Source: Bacteroidia bacterium
GTDB taxonomy: Bacteria > Bacteroidota > Bacteroidia > J057
Assembly: GCA_033391075.1 (NCBI GenBank)
Contig: JAWPMV010000001.1
Span: 5,828,001 to 5,892,000, forward strand
Length of the DNA stretch: 64,000 bases
Direction of reading: 5' to 3'
Part shown: piece after piece, positions 1-6,528 of the stretch
Layout: each line of letters starts with the position of its first letter
Position numbering within the stretch: the stretch's first letter is position 1
Translations under genes and position numbers: made by a program
Notes under the pieces: model-generated
What the model was told of the DNA's origin: nothing
Databases searched by the model: none
Seen by the model: only the letters and a program-made list of their open reading frames with translations

Positions 1-2
1 GT

Positions 3-845
3 ATTGATTCAGTTAGTTCATTGGATTCAGTATTTTATGAAGGTATTGAACACGAGCAAAGAAGTATCTTAAAAGAGAGAATAGAGTATTATGGAAAAAG
101 TGTTTCAAAATCGCCATTAGGTTATGGAGGCTTAGGACTGTTAATAACTTTTTATTACAATACTCCTAATTCAACACTGCCTGTTATATGGAGTTCATTA
201 AATTCTTGGATACCACTATTTAAACGTGTAAGGAAAATAAACGGAATAGCATCTTATTATCGCCAAATTGATGGAGCAAAACCCAAAAGAAAAACAAGGA
301 AAGATTCAAAAGAACTAATCTTATTCGTTGAAGGGAAAACAGATGAAATATTCTTTGAACTTTTATCGCCAAGAATAAAAGAAGAATTAGGCGTTGAAAA
401 AATTAATGTTATATCATTAGGTGGAGGATATCGCTCAGAGAAACTTATTAAGAATTTAGAGAAGTTTTCAATTTCAACATACATCTATGTGATTGAAAAA
501 GACGAACGCTCAATAGGCTACATGGAGATATCAAAAGAATATTTAAAAAATTCACCATTTATCGAAGCTCCAATTCTTGCAAAATATTTTGATTTAGTAA
601 AGGTTTGGAATGATGAAGAATACAGAAGAGCATTTCATAGACTTAGGCTAAAAGAGATAGAGTTAACTGAAGAATCAATGCCAGAGTTTGAACGACATTT
701 CTTAAGAGGGCTTCCTATGTCAATGAGACAGAGATATTTAGAAAAACTAATAATTAAATATCCAAACATTGAAGAAATAGATAATTTAATTCAATTAATA
801 AAAGAAAAGTTTATTGAAATAAAAACGCCACCTAACAAAAGCTAA
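3..845 (+). CDS. TOPRIM-domain protein, 5' partial
   Basis: The reading frame is open to the left edge, so the true start probably lies outside the window; the first in-window start-like codon is a TTG at 21. The middle of the product carries a TOPRIM-like signature: a hydrophobic strand ending VEGKTDEIFF, then ISLGGG and later VIEKDE. This matches the Glu plus acidic pattern of OLD-family, DUF4435 and primase TOPRIM folds, which bind divalent metal and cut or join nucleic acid. The N-terminal part is not recognised. Base composition is AT-rich, like the genes to its right, which suggests transfer. It could be the C-terminal part of an OLD-like ATPase/nuclease or a stand-alone TOPRIM protein; the window cannot decide. 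Confidence 0.6.
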   Translation: MDSVSSLDSVFYEGIEHEQRSILKERIEYYGKSVSKSPLGYGGLGLLITFYYNTPNSTLPVIWSSLNSWIPLFKRVRKINGIASYYRQIDGAKPKRKTRKDSKELILFVEGKTDEIFFELLSPRIKEELGVEKINVISLGGGYRSEKLIKNLEKFSISTYIYVIEKDERSIGYMEISKEYLKNSPFIEAPILAKYFDLVKVWNDEEYRRAFHRLRLKEIELTEESMPEFERHFLRGLPMSMRQRYLEKLIIKYPNIEEIDNLIQLIKEKFIEIKTPPNKS

Positions 846-898
846 AAACGTCCATAGTTCCCATACGGTCACTACGGCGTTTAGCTTGAACGTTAACT
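829..898 (+). repeat. attC-like imperfect palindrome after the TOPRIM gene
   Basis: The last codons and 3' flank of the TOPRIM gene form an imperfect palindrome. The outer boxes are ACCTAAC (matching the integron RYYYAAC box) and GTTAACT (one mismatch to GTTRRRY). The inner arms are AAGCTAAAAACG at about 838 and CGTTTAGCTT at about 878, which pair apart from two extra bases. The total of about 65-70 bp and the position directly behind a gene fit an attC recombination site. No integrase gene is visible, so the assignment is an inference from shape. Confidence 0.4.
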
Positions 899-907
899 TT
901 AAAAAAA

Positions 908-932
908 CTCCCTCTAAATCAATTTAGGGGAG
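908..932. terminator. Terminator-like hairpin
   Basis: CTCC-CTCTAAAT and ATTTAGGGGAG form a short hairpin with a two-base loop and one mismatch. It lies between the rightward TOPRIM gene and the leftward DUF1508 gene. An A-run precedes it, so on the minus strand it would be followed by a T-run. It probably ends the DUF1508 transcript. Confidence 0.35.
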
Positions 933-982
933 AATAAAGAATTAGTAGTTCTAAAGTTCCTTTAATGCTTGTTTGTTAATCT

Positions 983-1327
983 TTAAAAAATAGCTAATGT
1001 TAAATCTTCAATTGGAGCACTGGGTGCTACCAGTTTTACAGAATTAATACCTACTTCTCGTGATTGTCGAGACGAATATAATTCACTCACTCCTATGATC
1101 TCACCATTCGCTGCTTTCAAGACGAAATAATACTTTTGGTTGGTGGATATTTTTCGCTCATACCTATTATCATAGGGGGAATTACGTTTTACAGATTCAA
1201 TTCCAGATAAACAGGATGATTTAGAAGTATAACCTTCACTTTTCAATATTATTTCACCATTTCTTGCTTTCAATCTAAATCTGTATTCAGATCCAGATTT
1301 ATAAAGTTGATACTTTGGATTTTTCAT
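983..1327 (-). CDS. DUF1508 (YegP-like) tandem-repeat protein
   Basis: The 114-aa product contains two copies of the DUF1508 fold found in YegP/UPF0339 proteins. The first copy (about residues 5-50) has YQLYKSGSEYRFRLKARNGE and then a SEGY turn; the second (about 63-105) has YYFVLKAANGEII and then SELYSS. Each repeat is a short beta-rich unit, and the two form a pseudo-dimer in known YegP structures. The biochemical role of the family is unknown. A 48-aa membrane-peptide ORF lies 27 bp upstream on the same strand and may share its transcript. No signal peptide is seen. Confidence 0.8.
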   Translation of the reverse strand: MKNPKYQLYKSGSEYRFRLKARNGEIILKSEGYTSKSSCLSGIESVKRNSPYDNRYERKISTNQKYYFVLKAANGEIIGVSELYSSRQSREVGINSVKLVAPSAPIEDLTLAIF

Positions 1328-1354
1328 AATGATTTTTTTTAAAATGAATTTGAA

Positions 1355-1501
1355 TTAAGATGATCTTACAACAGAACTTAGAAAATAAAGCAAAGCACTG
1401 ATTACTAAGGAAGCAACAATTGCTTCGGCTAACTCACCTTTTGCATTTAAGCACAAATTTCCTTTGCAGATTGAAATTTCTTGATTTGAAAACTTCTTCA
1501 T
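1355..1501 (-). CDS. Predicted 48-aa single-pass membrane peptide
   Basis: An ATG at 1501 opens a 48-aa ORF ending at 1355. Its N-terminal half is polar and has two cysteines (SICKGNLCLNAKG). The C-terminal half is one hydrophobic helix (EAIVASLVISALLYFLSSVV). It stops 27 bp before the DUF1508 start on the same strand, so co-transcription is plausible. The family is not recognised. Short ORFs occur by chance in AT-rich DNA; the coherent helix and gene spacing are the only support. It occupies most of the otherwise empty 1328-1686 stretch, the remainder of which shows nothing clear apart from upstream sequence for the sigma gene. Confidence 0.4.
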   Translation of the reverse strand: MKKFSNQEISICKGNLCLNAKGELAEAIVASLVISALLYFLSSVVRSS

Positions 1502-1686
1502 TGATTTAATATTTATATATTGATTAATATTTTACCTCAACATTTGTCATGAGGCATTTGACAAGAACATTTTATTTAAACTCTAAATATTCTATTAACC
1601 AATGCTGAAAGATTTCTATTTTTTGCCATCGGAATGGAAAAATAATTTGGATTCTCAGCTATTATGATTGAGAATGTATTATTCTA

Positions 1687-2226
1687 ATGAATGAAGAAGC
1701 TGCTAATAAGTTGAATTCGATTGATTTAGAGGATTTAATCCCTCGAATGGAATATTATCTTCTTTTTCGATTGAAGGGAATTGGAGAAAAGGATCTAGGA
1801 GGATTGACTCTGCAAGATTTTATTTTTAATGTTATTGAAAAAGTCCTTTTAGGTGTTCGTCATTGGGATGAATCTAAAGGAATTAAGTTTGAGGAATTTC
1901 TTTTTGGCTGCCTGAAAAGTGAGATATCTGAATTCTATCGAAAACAGAGAAACACAACTTCACAAATACCAGAAAATCATGTTAGTTCTTCGGAAAGCGA
2001 ACTAGAAGTTTCAGAGATTAGAGATCTAGTAACCAAATTTTTAAATGAAAATCGTGCCACTAAACTGGAATTAGATATATTTGAATGCTGGGCTGAGGGA
2101 ATAGTTAAACGAAAGGAAGTAGCATATATATTAGATGTCCTACCTGCCGAGATCGACAATGGTACCAAAAGATTACTAAGGAAGTTGAATGTTTTTAAGG
2201 TCAATAATAAATGGATTCATGAGTAA
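1687..2226 (+). CDS. Sigma-70 family RNA polymerase sigma factor
   Basis: The 179-aa product has the layout of a small sigma-70 protein. A region 2-like segment (about residues 15-90) holds LTLQDFIFNVIEKVL and a basic helix ending EFYRKQR. A region 4-like helical segment (about 115-175) holds the KRKEVAYIL...AEIDNGTKRLLRKL pattern typical of -35 recognition helices. It is diverged from standard ECF factors. Its stop overlaps the next start by 8 bp, and that gene overlaps the ImmA/IrrE gene by 11 bp, so the three are translationally coupled. The pairing suggests the peptidase and middle protein control this sigma factor's activity; that is inference. Confidence 0.7.
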   Translation: MNEEAANKLNSIDLEDLIPRMEYYLLFRLKGIGEKDLGGLTLQDFIFNVIEKVLLGVRHWDESKGIKFEEFLFGCLKSEISEFYRKQRNTTSQIPENHVSSSESELEVSEIRDLVTKFLNENRATKLELDIFECWAEGIVKRKEVAYILDVLPAEIDNGTKRLLRKLNVFKVNNKWIHE

Positions 2227-2626
2227 GGAAACAGAAAATTGGATTCATGATGCAATGCTCGATTTTATAATTAATGCTAAAAAAGAGAGCATTTCAGATT
2301 TATTAGATGAATCATATGAAGATGAAGCATTCGAAGCCTTAGAAAAAAGGAAAGCATTTATACGTAGGCTTCAGTTTACATCTAAAGCAATAGCAAATAG
2401 AGAAAACCAAAAGCAACTTCTTAGTAAAGTTGCCAAAATCCTAAAAAAAGGTTTGGAGGAACATAAAGGTAAGCCAATCCAGAAATTAAAAGATATCTTA
2501 GAGACTAAACAATCCTTATCATTTCAATTTAGAAATTTGGAAAAACTAAGTGAAGAAAATATTATCGAATTACTTGTTGATATAAATTTAGTTGAATTAT
2601 TAGATGAATTGACTGATGAGACCTAA
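2219..2626 (+). CDS. Small acidic helical protein between sigma factor and ImmA/IrrE peptidase
   Basis: The ATG at 2219, which overlaps the upstream stop, is preferred over an in-frame ATG at 2189 lying deeper inside the sigma gene. The 135-aa product appears entirely alpha-helical and rich in Lys, Glu and Leu, with an acidic Leu-rich C-terminus (IIELLVDINLVELLDEL). It has no signal peptide or membrane span. No family is recognised. Its place between a sigma factor and a DUF955 metallopeptidase makes it a candidate anti-sigma protein or peptidase substrate, by analogy with ImmR/ImmA and DdrO/IrrE. Nothing in its own sequence proves that. Confidence 0.6.
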   Translation: MSKETENWIHDAMLDFIINAKKESISDLLDESYEDEAFEALEKRKAFIRRLQFTSKAIANRENQKQLLSKVAKILKKGLEEHKGKPIQKLKDILETKQSLSFQFRNLEKLSEENIIELLVDINLVELLDELTDET

Positions 2627-3425
2627 AGTTTTAACCAAGGCTCCTTACAAAGCAAAAAAACTTCTTGAATACGTGGGACTTAAAGAAATAACTAATTTCC
2701 CATTAGAGACATTAATTGCTGGGCTTGGCGCAATTTTAATTGAAGAGCCATTAGTTAGTTGTGATGGAAGAATAATCCATGGCAAGCACAATACGATAAT
2801 AAAAGTGAACAGTGAAATACAGTATGAAGCACGAAAAAGATTCACTATTGCCCACGAAATAGGGCATTTGCAGTTACATAAAAATATACCAATACATAAC
2901 GATACTTCAAACACTTTAAACTGGTTCCATAGAACAGAAAAAAAACTTGTGAAGGGGATTCAAGAACTCGAAGCAAATGAATTTGCAACAGAATTATTGA
3001 TGCCTGATAAATTATTTTATGAACAAGCAAAAGGGGAAATATTTAGTCCAGACTTATTAGTGTCCTTATCAAATAGATTTAAAACTAGTATTACATCAAC
3101 TATCTTTAGATATCTTCAATTTCCTCTACATCCAATTTTTATTTCATTTATAAGCAATGGAATTGTCCAATATTGGAAAAAATCTGACGATCTAAGAGTT
3201 TGGGTTAAGGATTTAAATAAACTTCCTCCTCCCTCCGATTCAGTCAGCAGAGAGTATATAGATTTCAATTATGGCTTCTTGTACAGTGGTCGTGAAAAAA
3301 AACAAGAAATTTCGAAATCTACATGGTTCGAAATTTCTAACCGAGAAGAAGATTCTATTTTTTATGAATACTGTATACCAACAAAAAAGTATAAAACAAT
3401 TCTCAGTGTAGTTTGGGAAAATTAA
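2616..3425 (+). CDS. ImmA/IrrE family metallo-endopeptidase
   Basis: The 269-aa protein carries the DUF955 zinc-peptidase motif HEIGHLQLH at about residue 88, in the context FTIAHEIGH. A downstream acidic helix (QELEANEFATELLMP, about 118) supplies the third metal ligand, as in ImmA and IrrE. Members cleave helix-turn-helix repressors after a stress or phage-related signal. The C-terminal half (about 150-269) is not the usual partner domain and may sense or bind something. The start overlaps the preceding gene by 11 bp. Partner identity is unusual: a sigma factor rather than a Xre-type repressor. Confidence 0.85.
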   Translation: MRPKVLTKAPYKAKKLLEYVGLKEITNFPLETLIAGLGAILIEEPLVSCDGRIIHGKHNTIIKVNSEIQYEARKRFTIAHEIGHLQLHKNIPIHNDTSNTLNWFHRTEKKLVKGIQELEANEFATELLMPDKLFYEQAKGEIFSPDLLVSLSNRFKTSITSTIFRYLQFPLHPIFISFISNGIVQYWKKSDDLRVWVKDLNKLPPPSDSVSREYIDFNYGFLYSGREKKQEISKSTWFEISNREEDSIFYEYCIPTKKYKTILSVVWEN

Positions 3426-3429
3426 ATAG

Positions 3430-3500
3430 AGCTAACAAAATCTATCCCTAATTCTACGCTAAAGCTACGTAATATAGATAACGATTAGTTATCCATCCAA
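3430..3500 (+). repeat. Second attC-like imperfect palindrome after the ImmA/IrrE gene
   Basis: Directly behind the ImmA/IrrE stop lies GCTAACAAAATCTAT, mirrored by ATAGATAACGATTAG about 40 bp later. Inner segments CTACG/TACGTA can also pair, and a perfect 6-bp inverted repeat GATAAC-GATTA-GTTATC closes the element. Its CTAACAAAA opening matches that of the element at 829-898. The outer boxes fit the integron consensus less well than the first element, so this is a weaker candidate site. Confidence 0.3.
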
Positions 3501-3576
3501 ACCATTCCCACATCTGTACAAAACCCACTCATTCTACTGTAGCCACACACTAACGGCCCCGTATCATCCAACCCCT

Positions 3577-3636
3577 CCCAAAAAATAATCCCCAAATCCT
3601 CCCTATCTTAGAAATAACGAACAAAACCCCACCCTC
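3577..3636 (+). repeat. Leader repeat shared with 6159-6219
   Basis: The 60 bp in front of the first truncated metallophosphoesterase copy recur nearly base for base at 6159-6219, in front of the second truncated copy. It begins CCCAAAAAATAATCCCC and runs to the ATG. The intact gene at 15467 lacks this leader. The two fragments were therefore duplicated from each other with their 5' flank. Confidence 0.85.
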
Positions 3637-3924
3637 ATGAAACGTCGATCATTTCTAAGCGAAACATCTGCCGCACTAGCTACGCTAGGCCTAAGCCAGT
3701 TGGCTTACCAAAAAAGAACTCCCCAAACCACCCAAGACACCCTCAAATCATGCATCACCCTGGATCAGGAAAAGGTATTTTTCTACGCAGAGGCCATCAA
3801 AGAGCCCCTAAAAGTCATCCACATAGCCGATACCCATTTGTTTCGGGACGATGAGCGAGGCCTGCCCTACCAGCAGTACAGCAATCGCATAGCACATCCG
3901 TTCTACGACAGGCAAGCAACCTAA
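3637..3924 (+). pseudogene. Truncated metallophosphoesterase, copy A
   Basis: The first 85 or so codons closely match the intact gene at 15467: a twin-arginine signal (MKRRSFLSET), then VIHIADTHLFRDDERG with the first metal-binding Asp-x-His. Homology breaks off near 3890 after the YSNRI segment and a short unrelated tail ends at 3924. The remaining metal-binding motifs (GD, GNHD, GHIH) are absent, so it cannot be an active phosphoesterase. It is a duplication relic immediately upstream of the AbiE-type pair. Confidence 0.85.
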
Positions 3925-4012
3925 TTAAACAAAGCTTCCCCATCCTCATCTTAGTCGTCGATCTTTTCCACTTTACAATTATTTTCCTTAAATTTGTTCA
4001 ATAAAAACAATT

Positions 4013-4029
4013 GTTCATGTTTCATGAAC
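4013..4029. promoter_or_regulatory. Palindromic operator of the AbiE-type pair
   Basis: GTTCATG-TTT-CATGAAC is a perfect 7-bp inverted repeat with a 3-bp spacer, 11 bp before the preferred start codon of the antitoxin gene. A further TTGTTCA half-site lies at 3994. AbiEi antitoxins repress their own operon by binding inverted repeats, so this is the likely autoregulatory site. Confidence 0.6.
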
Positions 4030-4040
4030 GAAACAAAAAA

Positions 4041-5045
4041 ATGAACGAAAAAGAAAAGGATATCCTCGATTTCGCCTTCTTTCATCTCAAACAGGAATTG
4101 GGTAGTAAGCTAAAAAGGAAGGAGCCTCCTGTGCAAAGTATTGCCCCAGGCTATGATGCAATATTTACTATTGCAGGCAAAAAAATCTATGTGGAGGCTA
4201 AAAATGAAGTGCGTCCCAATCATGTCTTTGCTTTACTAGACCTAAAAGAAAGCCACAAGGAAGTTCTTATAGCAGCAAATTACATTACGCCTAATGCGAA
4301 AAAAATGCTGCGAGAAAAAGAGCTCAACTACATAGATCGGGTAGGAAATACATACTTCCGCCTAGATCCTATCTACATTTATGTAGAGAGCCATCACAAT
4401 CAACCCCCTTCTGAAGACAGGAAAAATCGGGCATTTACGAAAACAGGAATAAAACTGGTCTTCCACATTCTGCATACTCCTAATTTACTGAATACAAGTT
4501 ATCGGAACATTGTGAGTCATACAGGAGTCGCCCTGGGAACTGTTCCCAAAGTGATTGCAGGCCTGAAGGAAGAAGGCTATTTAGTAAAAAAGATAAAAAA
4601 GGAATGGGTTATAAAAGCCTATGATGAATTACTGAATCGTTGGCAACATGAATACACAAAAAAATTAAAACCAGGCCTATTTGTAAAGAGATATCGATCC
4701 ATAGCTCCCGACTTCAATACGAACTGGAGAAAGATGCCCCTACAATCAGGAGCTCAATGGGGCGGGGAAGCGGCGGGCGATTTGCTAACCAATTACTTAA
4801 AAGCTGAAGTACTTACCCTCTATACGAATCAGTCTCAGCAAGACCTCATAAAACAATATAAATGGATACCAGATCAGTCAGGAAGTATCTTTGTGTACAA
4901 ACAGTTTTGGAACCCAGAGCTTGAGCCGCATTCACCCAAATACGTCCCGGCTCTTTTGATATATGCTGATCTCATAGAAACTGGAAGTAGTAGATGTATG
5001 GAAACAGCAACTATGATTTATGAGCAATACCTACAAAAATATTGA
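4041..5045 (+). CDS. AbiEi-type antitoxin of a type IV toxin-antitoxin system
   Basis: The ATG at 4041 is chosen because earlier in-frame starts (TTG 4011, ATG 4017) lie inside the palindromic operator. The product of about 334 residues has an N-terminal restriction-endonuclease-like segment (IYVEAKNEVRPNH), then a winged-helix region (about 135-190) with SYRNIVSHTGVALGTVPKVI as the recognition element, and a C-terminal AbiEi-like domain. Bacteroidota proteins of this layout are commonly classed as type IV TA AbiEi family antitoxins. The nucleotidyltransferase toxin gene overlaps its 3' end by 26 bp. It probably represses the operon and neutralises the toxin without a stable complex. Confidence 0.75.
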   Translation: MNEKEKDILDFAFFHLKQELGSKLKRKEPPVQSIAPGYDAIFTIAGKKIYVEAKNEVRPNHVFALLDLKESHKEVLIAANYITPNAKKMLREKELNYIDRVGNTYFRLDPIYIYVESHHNQPPSEDRKNRAFTKTGIKLVFHILHTPNLLNTSYRNIVSHTGVALGTVPKVIAGLKEEGYLVKKIKKEWVIKAYDELLNRWQHEYTKKLKPGLFVKRYRSIAPDFNTNWRKMPLQSGAQWGGEAAGDLLTNYLKAEVLTLYTNQSQQDLIKQYKWIPDQSGSIFVYKQFWNPELEPHSPKYVPALLIYADLIETGSSRCMETATMIYEQYLQKY

Positions 5046-5862
5046 GGACTATGCCTTCGGAGAGCATAAGGAAGCATTTATATACCTAATGAAAATTTTT
5101 GATGCTTTCTCTTTGCGATATTTTCTAATTGGGGCACAGGCAAGAGATGTCCATTTCTTCCAACAAGGGATCAAGCCTATTCGCGGAACCAGAGATATTG
5201 ATTTTGCAGTTATGGTAGAATCAATGGAGCAATACAATGAGCTATTTGAGAAATTAAAAGAAAATGGATTTGAAACTACTGCTGAGCCCTATAGATTGAT
5301 ATGGAATAAAGGTCAAACGGTAATTGACCTACTCCCATTTGGTCAGATTGAACAGGATCATACCGTGAATTTCGATGAGCGAGAGATTGAAATATCTGTA
5401 CTTGCTTACAGAGAATTAAATGAAGAATTGGAGGAGTATTATCTGGACGAAGAAAAGTCTATTTCAATACCTGTTCCCCCTCTTCACGGATTATTTATGT
5501 TAAAGCTCTTATCATGGGATGATAAAAAGCCAGGGAGGGAAAAGGACCTAAGAGATCTAAGTCAAATCCTGGAAAATTATTGGAATTTTGTAGAAAACGA
5601 GGCTTATGAACAGCATATGGATCTTTTTGATAATGAATTCCAAATGGATAAAGCTGCAGCACGGATTCTTGGGCGACACCTAAAAAGAACGATCCATAAA
5701 TCAGAGGCCTTAAAGAAGCGAATCCTTAAGATACTGGAAGAACAAGCTACGAAAATATACCCTCCGGGCCTTCTTCTACAAAAATTTTCAGTTGAAAGAG
5801 ATAAGTCTTTAGAGGAAGTCAAATCCTTATTAGATGAAATATTGAAAGGAATAAAGGAGTAA
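5020..5862 (+). CDS. AbiEii-type nucleotidyltransferase toxin
   Basis: The 280-aa protein has the nucleotidyltransferase core: RYFLIGAQARD (about residues 28-38, the Gly-x-Ala turn) and GTRDIDFAV (about 51-59, the Asp-x-Asp metal site), then DLLPFG with a further acidic residue. These are the motifs of AbiEii/AbiGii toxins, which transfer nucleotides to tRNA or another RNA and block growth, often during phage infection. The C-terminal part is helical. The start ATG lies inside the antitoxin gene, so translation is coupled. No frameshift is seen, so the module looks intact. Confidence 0.8.
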   Translation: MSNTYKNIEDYAFGEHKEAFIYLMKIFDAFSLRYFLIGAQARDVHFFQQGIKPIRGTRDIDFAVMVESMEQYNELFEKLKENGFETTAEPYRLIWNKGQTVIDLLPFGQIEQDHTVNFDEREIEISVLAYRELNEELEEYYLDEEKSISIPVPPLHGLFMLKLLSWDDKKPGREKDLRDLSQILENYWNFVENEAYEQHMDLFDNEFQMDKAAARILGRHLKRTIHKSEALKKRILKILEEQATKIYPPGLLLQKFSVERDKSLEEVKSLLDEILKGIKE

Positions 5863-5954
5863 CAAGCAAACACAGCCCTACATCATCTCTCTATCTTAAC
5901 TGTTTATGCTAGCAATTTGTAAAGCATTGTCCTTCCCATCTAAAACACCATAAA

Positions 5955-6002
5955 GTTTCCAAATAGAAACATTTGTTTTGCATCTTGTTTCCAAATGGAA
6001 AC
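5955..6002. promoter_or_regulatory. Two preserved HipB-type operators in front of a hipB ghost
   Basis: GTTTCCAAATAGAAAC at 5955-5970 and GTTTCCAAATGGAAAC at 5987-6002 are 16-bp palindromes of the form GTTTC-N6-GAAAC, spaced 32 bp apart. They match the pair at 13787-13833 in front of intact hipB almost exactly (spacing there 31 bp). The operators survive although the gene behind them has decayed. Confidence 0.8.
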
Positions 6003-6005
6003 CTT

Positions 6006-6130
6006 ATGGAATCAAAGAGACCGTGCACGTCTGTCAAACGAAAAAGGATTATAGGAAGATTTAGATGAGAATATTAAGCTTTCAAGAGTAAGCAGAAATT
6101 CACGCTTGAGCAACCAGCCAATGGAGTACT
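6006..6130 (+). pseudogene. Decayed hipB remnant
   Basis: From the ATG at 6006 the DNA can be aligned by eye with the first 120 bp or so of hipB at 13837 (shared stretches include GACCG, TGAGAATAT and TGAGCAA). The frame is broken by a TGA after about 20 codons. Homology fades near 6130 and the metallophosphoesterase leader repeat begins at 6159. No hipA sequence follows. This is a dead second copy of the hip locus whose toxin gene has been lost. Confidence 0.75.
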
Positions 6131-6158
6131 AATAAGGTTCTCAAGATTGGGTCCTCAC

Positions 6159-6350
6159 CCCAAAAAATAATCCCCAAATCCTCCCTATCTTAGAAAAGAC
6201 GAACCAAAACCCCACCCTCATGAAACGTCGATCATTTCTAAGCGAAATATCTGCCGCCCTAGCTACGCTAGGCCTAAGCCAAATCGCTTACAAAAAAAGA
6301 AGTCCTCAACCCTCCCAGAATCCCCTCAAATTATGCATCACCCTGGATCT
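6159..6350 (+). pseudogene. Truncated metallophosphoesterase, copy B, with leader repeat
   Basis: The leader repeat (6159-6219) is followed by an ATG at 6220 and about 43 codons matching the twin-arginine signal region of the intact gene at 15467. Homology ends near 6350 just after the ITLD segment, before any catalytic motif. The following 180 bp up to the histidine kinase start show nothing recognisable. Together with copy A and the intact copy this makes three 5' ends of one gene within 12 kb. Confidence 0.85.
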
Positions 6351-6528
6351 AATTGTAAAGCGGCTTCCTATCAAAACTAGGCACTGATCAACAAAGTATA
6401 GCATAAACTCGAAACCCTTAACAATTCCAGATTTCTAAGACATATCCCATTTTTTACGTTGAATCTCTTGTTTTTCACGCCTATGTACTTTGCCTTTCCC
6501 CTATAAAAAGAATGGCTTAATTTGTAGC

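Noticed and set aside
3637-3924. Copy A as a functional small exported protein
   Set aside because: It is an exact 5' duplication of the phosphoesterase gene with a random tail and lacks the catalytic motifs.
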